From Pseudomonas akapageensis (GTDB lineage Bacteria; Pseudomonadota; Gammaproteobacteria; Pseudomonadales; Pseudomonadaceae): a DNA stretch of 61,592 bases. The position numbers and the translations under genes were made by a program. The stretch lies in contig NZ_VXCP01000053.1 of the NCBI RefSeq assembly GCF_011355085.1, positions 1 through 61,592 of the forward strand. The letters run 5' to 3'. Below are positions 34,324-42,918 of the stretch, one piece after another; position 1 is the first letter of the stretch, and every line of letters starts with the position of its first letter. Below the pieces are notes generated by a model. It was not told the DNA's origin. It saw only the letters and a program-made list of their open reading frames with translations, and ran no database searches.

Positions 34324-35232
34324 ATGAAACCTCCCTCCACCGCCGATCTGTCGATCTTCCTGTGCATTGCGCAGTACCTGAATTTCAGCCGGGCGGCAGT
34401 GGAGCTCGGCCTCACCCCCTCGGCGTTGAGTCATTCATTGCGTGCCCTGGAGAATCGATTGGGCGTGCGTCTGTTCAATCGAACAACGCGTAGCGTGGCG
34501 TTGACTGAAGCCGGGGAACGGCTTTACACCCGGCTGAAACCGGCCTTTCGAGACATTGATGATGCGCTTGAAGACCTCAACAGCTTTCGCGACAAGCCCT
34601 CAGGCAGCCTGCGCATCACCGCAGGTCGACAGGCATGTGAGTTGGTCTTGCTGCCGATTGTCAGCCAGTTCTTGCAGACGTATCCGGATATCCGCCTGGA
34701 AATCGTCGAGAGCGACGCCCTGGTGGACGTAGTGGCCGGTGGTTTTGACGCAGGAGTACGCTTTGGCAACCGCCTGGAAGCCGATATGGTTTCACTGCCC
34801 ATCGGGCCGAACATGCGCTCAGTGGTCGTGGGCTCCCCGGCGTTCTTCAAACGACAGGTTGCACCACGCAAACCCGAGGACTTGCATGGCCTGCCGTGCA
34901 TCCGCCATCGCTTCCCCAGCGGTTCGATGTACCGATGGGAATTCGAACGCGGTGGGATCACCCAGGAAATCGAAGTCAGCGGCCCGCTCACGCTCGGCGA
35001 TGTCAGCCTGATGATCGGCCCGGCACTGCAAGGTGTGGGTTTAGCCTATGTGTTCGAAGACATGGTCAGCAGGTATCTGGCTGATGCCCGTTTGATCCAG
35101 GTACTGGCGGACTGGTGCCCCTATTATCCTGGTCTGCACCTGTATTACCCGAGTCGCCGCCATGTGCCGGCACCGCTCAAAGCGTTCATCGACTTTGCCC
35201 GCTCCGCTCGCCAGTTGGGCAGCGACACCTGA
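34324..35232 (+). CDS. LysR-family transcriptional regulator
   Basis: The 302-residue protein has the N-terminal helix-turn-helix (LNFSRAAVELGLTPSALSHSLRALE) and the LTEAGERL linker. A periplasmic-binding-protein-like sensor domain begins at GSLRITAGRQACELVLLPI. The long-known CrgA/YafC-like subgroup ending in LHLYYPSRRHVPAPLKAFIDF is matched. It is divergent from the SDR gene at 33363-34193 and likely controls it. Confidence 0.93.
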   Translation: MKPPSTADLSIFLCIAQYLNFSRAAVELGLTPSALSHSLRALENRLGVRLFNRTTRSVALTEAGERLYTRLKPAFRDIDDALEDLNSFRDKPSGSLRITAGRQACELVLLPIVSQFLQTYPDIRLEIVESDALVDVVAGGFDAGVRFGNRLEADMVSLPIGPNMRSVVVGSPAFFKRQVAPRKPEDLHGLPCIRHRFPSGSMYRWEFERGGITQEIEVSGPLTLGDVSLMIGPALQGVGLAYVFEDMVSRYLADARLIQVLADWCPYYPGLHLYYPSRRHVPAPLKAFIDFARSARQLGSDT

Positions 35233-35276
35233 GGTGTACTCAGGTGTTCGATACCTTGGCGACTATAGCCCCGGCT

Positions 35277-36014
35277 CTACCATTTTTCGATCCAGGGACG
35301 CAGATCCAGCTCGAAGGTCCAGGCGTCACGCGGTTGCGTGTGCAGGTACCAGTAGTTGTCGGCGATGTGTTCCGGGTTGAGAATGCCGTCCTGATCCTTG
35401 AGAGCGTAGCGCTCCGGGAACTGGGTGCGGATAAAGTCGGTGTCAATCGCGCCGTCGACCACGATGTGGGCGACATGGATATTCTGCGGCGCCAGTTCAC
35501 GGGAAGCGCTTTGGGCCAGGGCACGCAGAGCATGCTTGGCACCCGCGAAGGCCGAGAAGTTGGCGGCACCACGCAAGGCGGCCGTGGCCCCGGTGAACAG
35601 GATGGTGCCGCGCTGCCGGGTCACCATTCTCTTGGCAACCTCGCGCGCGTTAAGGAAGGCAGAGAAACAGGCCATTTCCCAAATCTTGAAATACTTGCGG
35701 GCTGTCTCGTCAAGAATGCTGCAAGGCACGTTGGCGCCAATGTTGAACACCAGGACGTCGATCTGTCCAATGTGTGCCTCAATGTGTTCGACCAGCGCAA
35801 CCACTTCTTCTTCCTTGCGCGCATCAGAGGCAAAACCGTGGGCCACGCCGCCCCGCTCGCGGATGCTGTCGACCAGCGGTTGCAGCTTTTCGGCATCGCG
35901 ACGAGTGACGCAGGCGATGTAACCCTCGGACGCAAACTTTTTGGCGATGGCACCGCCCGTAGAATCACCCGCACCGATGATCAACGCGACCTTGGCTTCG
36001 ATTGAACTAGTCAT
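35277..36014 (-). CDS. SDR-family protein lacking the catalytic tyrosine
   Basis: About 245 residues from the ATG after AAGGAG. The fold is SDR: GAGDSTGGAIA cofactor loop, VFNIGANV in place of NNAG, and a helix NREVAKRM-like segment. Where the catalytic YxxxK belongs, the sequence is FSAFAGAKHALRAL, with TTC (Phe) at the tyrosine position. The usual serine is replaced within ILFTGATAAL. It may bind NAD(P) but use unusual chemistry, or be regulatory. It is divergent from the DsbA-like gene, and palindromes shared with the TetR promoter lie in the intergenic region. Confidence 0.88.
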   Translation of the reverse strand: MTSSIEAKVALIIGAGDSTGGAIAKKFASEGYIACVTRRDAEKLQPLVDSIRERGGVAHGFASDARKEEEVVALVEHIEAHIGQIDVLVFNIGANVPCSILDETARKYFKIWEMACFSAFLNAREVAKRMVTRQRGTILFTGATAALRGAANFSAFAGAKHALRALAQSASRELAPQNIHVAHIVVDGAIDTDFIRTQFPERYALKDQDGILNPEHIADNYWYLHTQPRDAWTFELDLRPWIEKW

Positions 36015-36030
36015 TGCAGCTCCTTTGGTG

Positions 36031-36057
36031 AACGATCGTTTTTTTATAAAACATACG
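36031..36057. promoter_or_regulatory. ACGATCGTTT...AAACATACG operator-like sequence upstream of the SDR
   Basis: AACGATCGTT is identical to the left half of the site upstream of the TetR gene (38651-38660). The right half AAAACATACG is looser and the spacing is longer. Candidate TetR operator. Confidence 0.4.
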
Positions 36058-36171
36058 CTCGGCCTCAAAGACGGTCAAGCCACTCGTTGCTCGGTCAGTT
36101 AATGGTCGTGTTTTGAACACCGCATGTGCGATCTCGAAGCAGTGGTTTGACAGATCTGAAACGTAGGAATA

Positions 36172-36194
36172 ACGTTCGTTTAGTAAACGTACGT
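36172..36194. promoter_or_regulatory. 23-bp near-perfect palindrome upstream of the DsbA-like gene
   Basis: The two arms ACGTTCGTTTA and TAAACGTACGT surround a central G, with a single mismatched pair besides the centre. It lies 22 nt before the start codon. CGTTTA-TAAACG is shared with the site before the TetR gene. Candidate TetR operator. Confidence 0.6.
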
Positions 36195-36215
36195 TTATTT
36201 AAGGAGCGTGTACGA

Positions 36216-36803
36216 ATGAAGAAGGTGGAGTTTTTCTTCGATGTGGGCAGTCCAGCGTCCTATCTGGCTTGGACGCAACTGCCAAAAATATGTGCCGCAA
36301 AAGGTGCCGAGCTGGTGTTCCGGCCGATGCTATTGGGTGGAGTCTTTCAGGCCACCGGCAATGCCTCTCCCGCAGCCGTGCCCGCTAAAGGTCGTTACAC
36401 GACCATCGACATGGGACGCTTTGCTCATCGTTATGGCGTGCCTTTGGTGATGAACCCACACTTCCCCATCAACACCCTGCAACTGATGCGGGCTGTGACC
36501 GGTGTGCAAATGCGCCAACCGGAACGGTTCGAACCCTTCTTGACCCAGCTGTTCAATGCCCTGTGGGTCGAAGCCCTGAACCTTAACGAACCGCCATCAG
36601 TCGGCCGCACAATCATCAGGGCAGGCTTTTCCATTGAGGAGATCCTGGCTTTAACCAATGAACAGGATGTCAAGGCAAAACTTAGAAGCACCACCGACGA
36701 AGCCCTGGAGCGCGGCGTATTTGGTGCCCCGACGATGTTTGTAGGAGACGAGATGTTTTTTGGTCAAGACCGGCTGGCCTTCGTGGAGGAAGCGTTGTCC
36801 TGA
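36216..36803 (+). CDS. DsbA/GST-kappa family protein (2-hydroxychromene-2-carboxylate isomerase-like)
   Basis: About 195 residues from ATG 36216, preceded by AAGGAG. It has VEFFFDVGSPASYLAWTQL at the N-terminus, with the serine that replaces the CxxC of DsbA, a helical insert domain, and the C-terminal GVFGAPTMFVGDEMFFGQDRL with the cis-proline. This is the 2-hydroxychromene-2-carboxylate isomerase/GST-kappa group, glutathione-dependent in characterised members. An acyl-CoA ligase gene follows. An aromatic or xenobiotic pathway role is plausible; the substrate is unknown. Confidence 0.9.
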   Translation: MKKVEFFFDVGSPASYLAWTQLPKICAAKGAELVFRPMLLGGVFQATGNASPAAVPAKGRYTTIDMGRFAHRYGVPLVMNPHFPINTLQLMRAVTGVQMRQPERFEPFLTQLFNALWVEALNLNEPPSVGRTIIRAGFSIEEILALTNEQDVKAKLRSTTDEALERGVFGAPTMFVGDEMFFGQDRLAFVEEALS

Positions 36804-36866
36804 AGCGCTTCATCTGACAGCAAGTACTTTCTCACCTGGCTAAAAACAATTACACAGGAGTGAATC

Positions 36867-38477
36867 ATGCTTCAATGCGCCAGAAATCCAGCCTACCCCG
36901 CCAACTTTCCCGACAAAATAGAAATGGACGAGCAAGAAACGCTGCTCACCACCCTCGAACAATCGTTCGCACGTCACGCCCAACGGATTGCCGCCACCTG
37001 TCTCCACGAGCAGTTGAGTTATGAACAACTGGCGCGGCTCTCAAGAAATTTCGCAATTCATCTTCATCAGTCCGGCCTGAAACGCGGTGATCGCGTGGCT
37101 CTGATGATGCCCAACAGTCTGCCTTACTTGATCGCTCTTGCGGGTGTGATTCAAGCCGGGATGGTGGTGGTAAACGTCAACCCGCTGTACACGCCTCGGG
37201 AACTGGAGCATCAGCTGCACGACTCGGGGGCCGGCTGCATCGTGATTGCTGAACCCCTTCTTTCTACCCTGGAGTCGATCATCGAGCGCACTGCCATCAA
37301 GCAGGTATTGGCGACGCCGGTCATCGGGCTGCTGGAGCAGATCGTCAGCGATCATGCACTTCCATTTGCGACTGTCCTTCGGGACCGTGACCGGGCGCAA
37401 TGGGTGCCAGTAGAAATGCTCCCCGCCGACATCGCTTTTCTGCAATACACCGGTGGTACCACCGGCGTGTCGAAAGGAGCGATGCTCACCCATCGCAGCG
37501 TCGGCGCCAGTTTGAAAATGATCCTGCTATGGCTCACGCCTGCCGATGATGCTCAGCCGATGTCCATTGTCTTGCCACTGCCTCTGTATCACGTGTACCC
37601 GATGTCAGTCGCGCTGATGTCGATCGCACAGGGCGCAAATCTGCGACTGATCCCTAACCCACGGGATACCGCGTCGGTGATAAATGAGCTCAAGCGTGCA
37701 CCGTTCGACATGTTCATGGGGGTTAATACGCTGTTCAATAGCCTGGTGGAAGCCCCGCAACTTAAAACCGTGGATTTCACCAACACCTATGCCGTCATCG
37801 GTGCCGGCGCTTCGGTACAGCAGGCGGTGGTGGAGCGTTGGATCACCGCCGGCGGCACACCGATCACCGAGGGCTATGGCCTGACCGAAACCTCTCCTTG
37901 CATGATGTTCAATCCGCGCGGACGCAATGGCAGCATCGGTATCGCAATGCCGTCCACCGAGCTGCGTATCGTTGACGACGAAGGCAATGAGGTGCCATCG
38001 GGCGGTACCGGCGAACTGCAGGTCAAGGGCCCGCAGCTGTTCGCGGGCTACTGGAAAAATGAAGACGAAACACGCAAAGCCTTCACAGACGACGGTTGGT
38101 TCAAGACCGGCGACGTTGTGAATTTGGCCGAAGACGGCTTCATGCACTTGGTGGACCGCAAGAAAGACATGATCCTGGTGTCGGGCTTCAACGTCTATCC
38201 GAACGAGATCGAAGACGTGGTTGCCAGCCATCCGGACATCCTCGAATGTGCGTGCATCGGCGTCCCGGATGTGCGCTCAGGCGAAGTGCCGCATCTGTTT
38301 GCTGTGGCGCGAACGTCGACAGTGACGGTCGAGCACATCAAGGCGCACTGCCGCGCAGGCCTGACCGGGTACAAGGTGCCGAAGTACGTCACCTTCGTCG
38401 AGGCGCTGCCGAAGTCATCGGTTGGCAAGATTTTGCGCAAGGATTTGCGGTCGCAGCCAAACCCGATCTGCAGGTAA
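36867..38477 (+). CDS. Acyl-CoA synthetase (AMP-forming, FadD-like)
   Basis: The 536-residue adenylate-forming ligase has the P-loop FLQYTGGTTGVSKGAMLTH, the YGLTETSPCMMFN motif, the GWFKTGDVV segment, the hinge DRKKDMILVSGFNVYPNEIED and the C-terminal catalytic lysine in SSVGKILRKDL. It would activate a carboxylic acid to its CoA thioester. The start has AGGAG 7 nt upstream. It is probably cotranscribed with the DsbA-like gene (63-nt gap) and ends at a strong terminator before the TetR gene. Chain-length preference cannot be read. Confidence 0.93.
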   Translation: MLQCARNPAYPANFPDKIEMDEQETLLTTLEQSFARHAQRIAATCLHEQLSYEQLARLSRNFAIHLHQSGLKRGDRVALMMPNSLPYLIALAGVIQAGMVVVNVNPLYTPRELEHQLHDSGAGCIVIAEPLLSTLESIIERTAIKQVLATPVIGLLEQIVSDHALPFATVLRDRDRAQWVPVEMLPADIAFLQYTGGTTGVSKGAMLTHRSVGASLKMILLWLTPADDAQPMSIVLPLPLYHVYPMSVALMSIAQGANLRLIPNPRDTASVINELKRAPFDMFMGVNTLFNSLVEAPQLKTVDFTNTYAVIGAGASVQQAVVERWITAGGTPITEGYGLTETSPCMMFNPRGRNGSIGIAMPSTELRIVDDEGNEVPSGGTGELQVKGPQLFAGYWKNEDETRKAFTDDGWFKTGDVVNLAEDGFMHLVDRKKDMILVSGFNVYPNEIEDVVASHPDILECACIGVPDVRSGEVPHLFAVARTSTVTVEHIKAHCRAGLTGYKVPKYVTFVEALPKSSVGKILRKDLRSQPNPICR

Positions 38478-38522
38478 TTGCTCTCACGAAAAGCGTCTCC
38501 AAGGGTATCCAGGGGAAATTGA

Positions 38523-38552
38523 AGGGGGGGGCTTGCCCGCCCCCTTTTTCCG
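38523..38552 (+). terminator. Rho-independent terminator after the acyl-CoA synthetase
   Basis: A run of eight Gs followed by CTTGCCCG and CCCCC-TTTTT makes a G/C stem with a U-tail, 46 nt after the stop. Confidence 0.8.
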
Positions 38553-38650
38553 CACATAGCCTTGGCAGTTGGCTTGCGCCAAATAAGATGCAGGGCTACC
38601 GACATCAAAATAGAACGTCCACGATATTGACCATAATCACCCAATTGCAC

Positions 38651-38673
38651 AACGATCGTTTATTAAACGGTCC
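38651..38673. promoter_or_regulatory. ACGATCGTTTATTAAACGGT palindrome upstream of the TetR gene
   Basis: CGTTTA-T-TAAACG is an exact inverted repeat matching the core of the site at 36172-36194. It lies about 47 nt before the TetR start. Candidate autoregulatory operator. Confidence 0.6.
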
Positions 38674-38719
38674 ATATGCTACGATCTATGCCATGTCAAT
38701 CGAACTCTGAGGAACGCTA

Positions 38720-39286
38720 ATGCGCTACTCCAAAACGCACAAAGACGAGACGCGCACGAAGCTGATCGAGACGGCCAGGGCGATCACCAAGAAAGGTGGC
38801 TTTAGCTCGACGGGAGTCGATGCGTTGATGTCTGCCATCGGAATGACCGGGGGGGCTTTCTACAGTCACTTCCCGTCCAAGCAGGCGCTATTTCAGGCAG
38901 TGATCGAAGATGAAATCAGAAATAGCAGTGAAATGCTGGCAGGCGGACAAAACGCATCAGGCGAACAGCTGGAGCAATGCTTGCGCAGCTATCTGAGTAC
39001 TTCTCATGTCCTTCATCCTGAAGAAGGCTGTGTCCTTCCTGCCCTTGGTGGAGAGATCGCGCGCGCAGAACCGGAGGTACGAGAGGCTGTCGAAAAAGGA
39101 CTCAAGCAAATACAGAAAGCCTGGGCCAATCGTCTCGGAAGCTCTGATGCGGCATGGGCCGTCATCGCTCAATGTGTGGGAGCGCTGGTCCTGTCCCGGG
39201 CCGTCGAGACACAACGAACGCGCAAGGACATCATCGCCTCGACCCGCAAAGCTATTGAGAAAAGCTATTTCCCCCAGGAAAAATAG
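38720..39286 (+). CDS. TetR-family transcriptional regulator
   Basis: The 188-residue protein has the TetR helix-turn-helix (IETARAITKKGGFSSTGVDALMSAIGMTGGAFYSHFPSKQALF) near residues 16-60 and a helical ligand domain with GCVLPALGGEIAR. The GMTGGAFYSHFPSK form is typical of repressors of xenobiotic or fatty-acid related genes. Palindromes with the same CGTTTA/TAAACG core lie before this gene, the DsbA-like gene and, more loosely, the SDR, so it probably represses all three units. GAGGAACGCTA precedes the ATG. Confidence 0.93.
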   Translation: MRYSKTHKDETRTKLIETARAITKKGGFSSTGVDALMSAIGMTGGAFYSHFPSKQALFQAVIEDEIRNSSEMLAGGQNASGEQLEQCLRSYLSTSHVLHPEEGCVLPALGGEIARAEPEVREAVEKGLKQIQKAWANRLGSSDAAWAVIAQCVGALVLSRAVETQRTRKDIIASTRKAIEKSYFPQEK

Positions 39287-39662
39287 AAGAACACAGGGCT
39301 TTTGCGGTCAGCCGAAGGCCAACAGCGACTCGAAACTGAACCGTCTGGCCGGCGTCACGGACCGCAAACTTTCCCGCATCACCCAGGCACTCTCTACCTT
39401 GCAGGCAAGCATCGGCGTGTTTGCTGAGGCCAAGTAACCGATCTTTTCCCCCAGCGTTCTGTTGCTTCGGCGTCAATCCTGGCGAGGCGGCACACTGTCG
39501 ACCGTACCGTCGATCCCGTTCTCCATTCACATCCTTCCCCTCCCCTGGCCCCGAAAGCTATCCGACGATCGGCACCGGCTCTTCGCCATAGTGACTTTCA
39601 TCATGAAATTAACTGTGTAATATTATGACCATCATACAACGATGCCGATCTGGAGATGCCTG
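39287..39662. other. Intergenic stretch between the TetR and HxlR genes
   Basis: Positions 39321-39437 read in one frame as NSDSKLNRLAGVTDRKLS and onward to FAEAK-stop. This has protein-like composition but no start codon or recognised family, perhaps a gene remnant. The last 60 bases are AT-rich (AACTGTGTAATATTATGAC near 39610-39628) and probably hold the HxlR/efflux promoter. Confidence 0.4.
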
Positions 39663-40211
39663 ATGAAAAGAGCCAGCTTCGAACCCATGCCATGTCCGGT
39701 CGCCCATGCCCTGGAGCACATCGGTGACGGCTGGAGCCTGCTGATCCTGCGCGATACCTTCTACGGCCTGCGCCGTTTCGACGAGTTCCTCAACAGCCTT
39801 GGGATCCCTTCAAGCACCCTGACCCGCCGCCTGAACAATCTGGTGGCAGCCGGCTTACTGGAACGCCGCCCCTACCAGGACAACCCACCACGCCATGAGT
39901 ACCACCTCACCGTAGCGGGCGCAGACCTGCGCCCGGTGATCCTGACGCTGATGGCCTGGGGCGCCCGCCACTCCAACGCTTCCGACAAGGTTTTCCTGGC
40001 AGACGAAACAACCGGTCAACCCGTGGCGCTGCTGTTGATCGATGCCAATACCGGTATGCCCATCACCCGAGAAGGCCATCGGTTTCATGTGTCACACAAT
40101 GCCAATGCGCTGGCCCAATGGCGTTTCCGTACCGGCCAGTCCTACCGGCAAACCGATGCTCTGGTCAGTCCCGTTTCCAATCAACTTTTCGCAGAGGTCA
40201 TTTCGCCATGA
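39663..40211 (+). CDS. HxlR-family transcriptional regulator
   Basis: About 182 residues from the ATG behind GGAGATGCCTG. It has CPVAHALEHIGDGWSLLILRD, FYGLRRFDEFLNSLGIPSSTLTRRLNNL and the wing LLERRPYQDNPPRHEYHLT, as in HxlR proteins, plus a C-terminal extension of about 70 residues found in many proteobacterial members. Its stop overlaps the start of the membrane fusion protein in ATGA, so it is the first gene of the efflux operon and probably its regulator. Confidence 0.93.
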   Translation: MKRASFEPMPCPVAHALEHIGDGWSLLILRDTFYGLRRFDEFLNSLGIPSSTLTRRLNNLVAAGLLERRPYQDNPPRHEYHLTVAGADLRPVILTLMAWGARHSNASDKVFLADETTGQPVALLLIDANTGMPITREGHRFHVSHNANALAQWRFRTGQSYRQTDALVSPVSNQLFAEVISP

Positions 40212-41335
40212 ACGCTAAAGTCAGCCCTGAGCCCGAACAAGCAGCCCCCCCTGCCACATCCGCTCCCGCACGTCGCAAGAAAGCATTGCGCCTGGGGATA
40301 CTGGCGGTCGCGGTGATTGGTGCCGTCGGGTATGGCAGCTATTGGTGGGTGGCCGGCCGCTTCATCGAAGACACCGACGACGCCTACGTGGGTGCCGATG
40401 TAACGGTCATCAGCGCCAAAGTGCCGGGTTACATCAGTGAGGTGGCGGTGCTGGACAACCAGTTCGTCAAAGCCGGTGACCTGCTTGCCCGTATCGATGT
40501 ACGCGACTACCGCGCTGCCTTGGCAAAGGCCGATGGCGCCGTGGCAGCGCAGCAGGCCACCCTGATCAATCTCGATGCGACCGAACAGTTGCAACAGGCG
40601 GTGATCAACCAGGCCAAGGCACAGATCGACGCCTCGGATGCCGAAGCGCAACGCGCAGGAAATGACAACGTTCGCTACCAGACCCTGGCTCGCACCCAGG
40701 CCGTGTCGATAGAGAGTGCCCAGCGGGTCGAAGCCACCTGGAAAACCGCCCGGGCTGATCGCGCGCGGGCAGACGCCGGGCTGTTGGCGGCTCGCCGTCA
40801 ACTGGACGTGATTGAAAGCCAACGCGGACAAGCCCGGGCAGCACTGCAACAAGCGCAAGCCGAGCGCGAACAGGCCCTGCTGAATGTTGGCTATACCGAG
40901 TTGCGCGCCCCCGTGGATGGTTATGTGGGCAACCGTCGTGCCAGGGTCGGCGCCTACGCCGCTGCCGGCAGCCAACTGATGTCGGTCGTGCCGGCGAAGG
41001 GAATGTGGATTGATGCCAACTTCAAGGAAGACCAGTTGGCGCACATGCAGGTTGGCCAAAGTGTCAGTATCCGGGCCGATGTTCTGCCCGGTCGCGAGTT
41101 TCACGGTCACATCGAAAGCCTGGCGCCGGCCACAGGCGCACAGTTCAGCGTACTGCCGCCGGAAAACGCGACTGGCAACTTCACCAAGATCGTCCAACGC
41201 GTACCGGTAAGGGTACACCTGGACAGCGCCGATGCCGACTTCAGCGCACTACGTCCCGGGTTGTCCGTGGTTGCCGAGGTCAATACCCATGACGCACCGC
41301 AACACAACGATGTTGCGTTGGCAGGCCAGCCATGA
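40208..41335 (+). CDS. HlyD/EmrA-type membrane fusion protein
   Basis: About 375 residues from ATG 40208. It has a basic cytoplasmic leader with RRKK, one membrane helix (LRLGILAVAVIGAVGYGSYWW), the conserved DTDDAYVGADVTVISAKVPGYI lipoyl-half segment, a coiled coil, the second lipoyl half (LNVGYTELRAPVDGYVGNRRA) and a beta-barrel domain ending near RPGLSVVAEV. It links the MFS pump to the outer-membrane channel. Start and stop overlap with both neighbours, so the operon is tightly coupled. Confidence 0.94.
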   Translation: MNAKVSPEPEQAAPPATSAPARRKKALRLGILAVAVIGAVGYGSYWWVAGRFIEDTDDAYVGADVTVISAKVPGYISEVAVLDNQFVKAGDLLARIDVRDYRAALAKADGAVAAQQATLINLDATEQLQQAVINQAKAQIDASDAEAQRAGNDNVRYQTLARTQAVSIESAQRVEATWKTARADRARADAGLLAARRQLDVIESQRGQARAALQQAQAEREQALLNVGYTELRAPVDGYVGNRRARVGAYAAAGSQLMSVVPAKGMWIDANFKEDQLAHMQVGQSVSIRADVLPGREFHGHIESLAPATGAQFSVLPPENATGNFTKIVQRVPVRVHLDSADADFSALRPGLSVVAEVNTHDAPQHNDVALAGQP

Positions 41336-42897
41336 ACAACCCACTGCCAACGCTCAGCACGGCACAAAAAGTCGCCGCTTTCGCCAGCATGTGTGTCGGG
41401 ATGTTCATCGCCCTGATCGACATCCAGATCGTCTCGGCGTCGCTCAAGGATATCGGCGGTGGCCTATCGGCCGGCGCAGACGACACGGCCTGGGTGCAGA
41501 CCGCCTACCTGATCGCGGAAATCATCGTGATTCCCATGTCCGGCTGGCTTTCGCGTGTGATGAGTACGCGCTGGTTGTTCGCGGCGTCGGCCGCAGGTTT
41601 CACCTTGACCAGCCTGCTGTGCGCGTTGGCCTGGAACATTCAGAGCATGATCGCCTTTCGCGCCTTGCAAGGCTTTCTGGGCGGTTCGATGATCCCGCTG
41701 GTATTCACCACAGCCTTCATGTATTTCACCGGCAAGCAGCGGGTAATCGCGGCGTCCACCATCGGCGCCATCGCCTCGCTGGCCCCCACCCTGGGCCCGG
41801 CCGTGGGCGGCTGGATCACTGACATTTCCTCCTGGCACTGGCTGTTTTATATCAACCTGGTACCCGGCCTGTTCGTCACTTTCGTCGTGCCGATGCTGGT
41901 CAAGGTTGACCGGCCCAACCCCGCCTTGCTCAAGGGTGCTGATTACATCGGCATGGTCCTGATGGCTGTGTTCCTTGGCTGCCTGGAGTACACCCTGGAA
42001 GAAGGACCGCGTTGGAACTGGTTCAGCGACAGCACCATCACGACCACCGCCTGGATTGCGGGCATCAGCGGCGGATTGTTCATTTGGCGCTGCCTGGAAA
42101 TTTCCGAACCCATCGTCGACCTGCGCGCACTGGGCGAACGCAATTTTGCCCTGGGCTGCCTGTTTTCCTTTATCACCGGTATCGGCATTTTTGCCACCAT
42201 CTACCTGACACCGTTGTTTCTAGGCCGTGTACGTGGCTATGGCTCGCTGGACATCGGCCTGGCGGTGTTCTCCACCGGGATATTCCAGCTGCTGGCAATC
42301 CCGGTGTATGCAATGTTGGCCAACCGCATCGATTTGCGCTGGATCTTGATGCTGGGGCTGAGCTTGTTTGCCCTGTCGATGTGGGACTTCTCCCCCATCA
42401 CTCATGACTGGGGCGCCAAAGAGCTGCTGCTACCACAAGCAATACGGGGCTTTGCCCAGCAAATGGCCGTTCCGCCCGTTGTCACCCTCACCCTCGGCGC
42501 CCTGGCCCCTGACCGTCTGAAGCTGGCGTCCGGGTTGTTCAACCTGATGCGCAACCTCGGCGGCGCCATTGGTATTGCTGCCTGCGCCACCGTGCTGAAC
42601 GACCGGACCAACCTGCATTTCCTGAGGCTGGCCGAGCACCTGAATGCCCGTAACGAAGCCATGAATACCTGGCTCGACCAACTGAACGTGAACGCACAAT
42701 TGCTCGGACAGAACAGCCTCGATGCCAGCCAGGTGGCGCTGCGCCAACTGTGGGCCCTGACCTGGCGGGAGGCACAAACGCTCACCTATGCCGACGCGTT
42801 CCTGATGATCATGGTCTGCTTCGTGGTTGCCACACTGATGGTGCCGTTGATGCGCAAAGTCCAGCCGCCCAAACAACCGTCCGCTGACGCTCATTAA
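41332..42897 (+). CDS. EmrB/QacA-type MFS drug efflux pump (DHA2, 14 TM)
   Basis: The 521-residue protein carries the DHA2 motifs: FIALIDIQIVSASLKDIGGGL (motif D1 region), WVQTAYLIAEIIVIPMSGWLSR, FLGGSMIPLVFT and the antiporter motif around LAPTLGPAVGGWITD. About 14 membrane segments are predicted. It would export hydrophobic compounds by proton antiport, together with the upstream EmrA-like and downstream NodT-like subunits. Its ATG overlaps the stop of the preceding gene. Confidence 0.95.
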   Translation: MNNPLPTLSTAQKVAAFASMCVGMFIALIDIQIVSASLKDIGGGLSAGADDTAWVQTAYLIAEIIVIPMSGWLSRVMSTRWLFAASAAGFTLTSLLCALAWNIQSMIAFRALQGFLGGSMIPLVFTTAFMYFTGKQRVIAASTIGAIASLAPTLGPAVGGWITDISSWHWLFYINLVPGLFVTFVVPMLVKVDRPNPALLKGADYIGMVLMAVFLGCLEYTLEEGPRWNWFSDSTITTTAWIAGISGGLFIWRCLEISEPIVDLRALGERNFALGCLFSFITGIGIFATIYLTPLFLGRVRGYGSLDIGLAVFSTGIFQLLAIPVYAMLANRIDLRWILMLGLSLFALSMWDFSPITHDWGAKELLLPQAIRGFAQQMAVPPVVTLTLGALAPDRLKLASGLFNLMRNLGGAIGIAACATVLNDRTNLHFLRLAEHLNARNEAMNTWLDQLNVNAQLLGQNSLDASQVALRQLWALTWREAQTLTYADAFLMIMVCFVVATLMVPLMRKVQPPKQPSADAH

Positions 42898-42918
42898 CCA
42901 CGCTTCGAGGATTATTCG

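Noticed and set aside
35115..36005. 296-codon plus-strand frame across the SDR gene
   Set aside because: It runs antisense to the SDR, overlaps the LysR end, and has shadow-like composition.
39600..39640. AT-rich AACTGTGTAATATTATGAC as HxlR operator
   Set aside because: The symmetry is weak and there is no second copy, so it is only noted as a likely promoter area.
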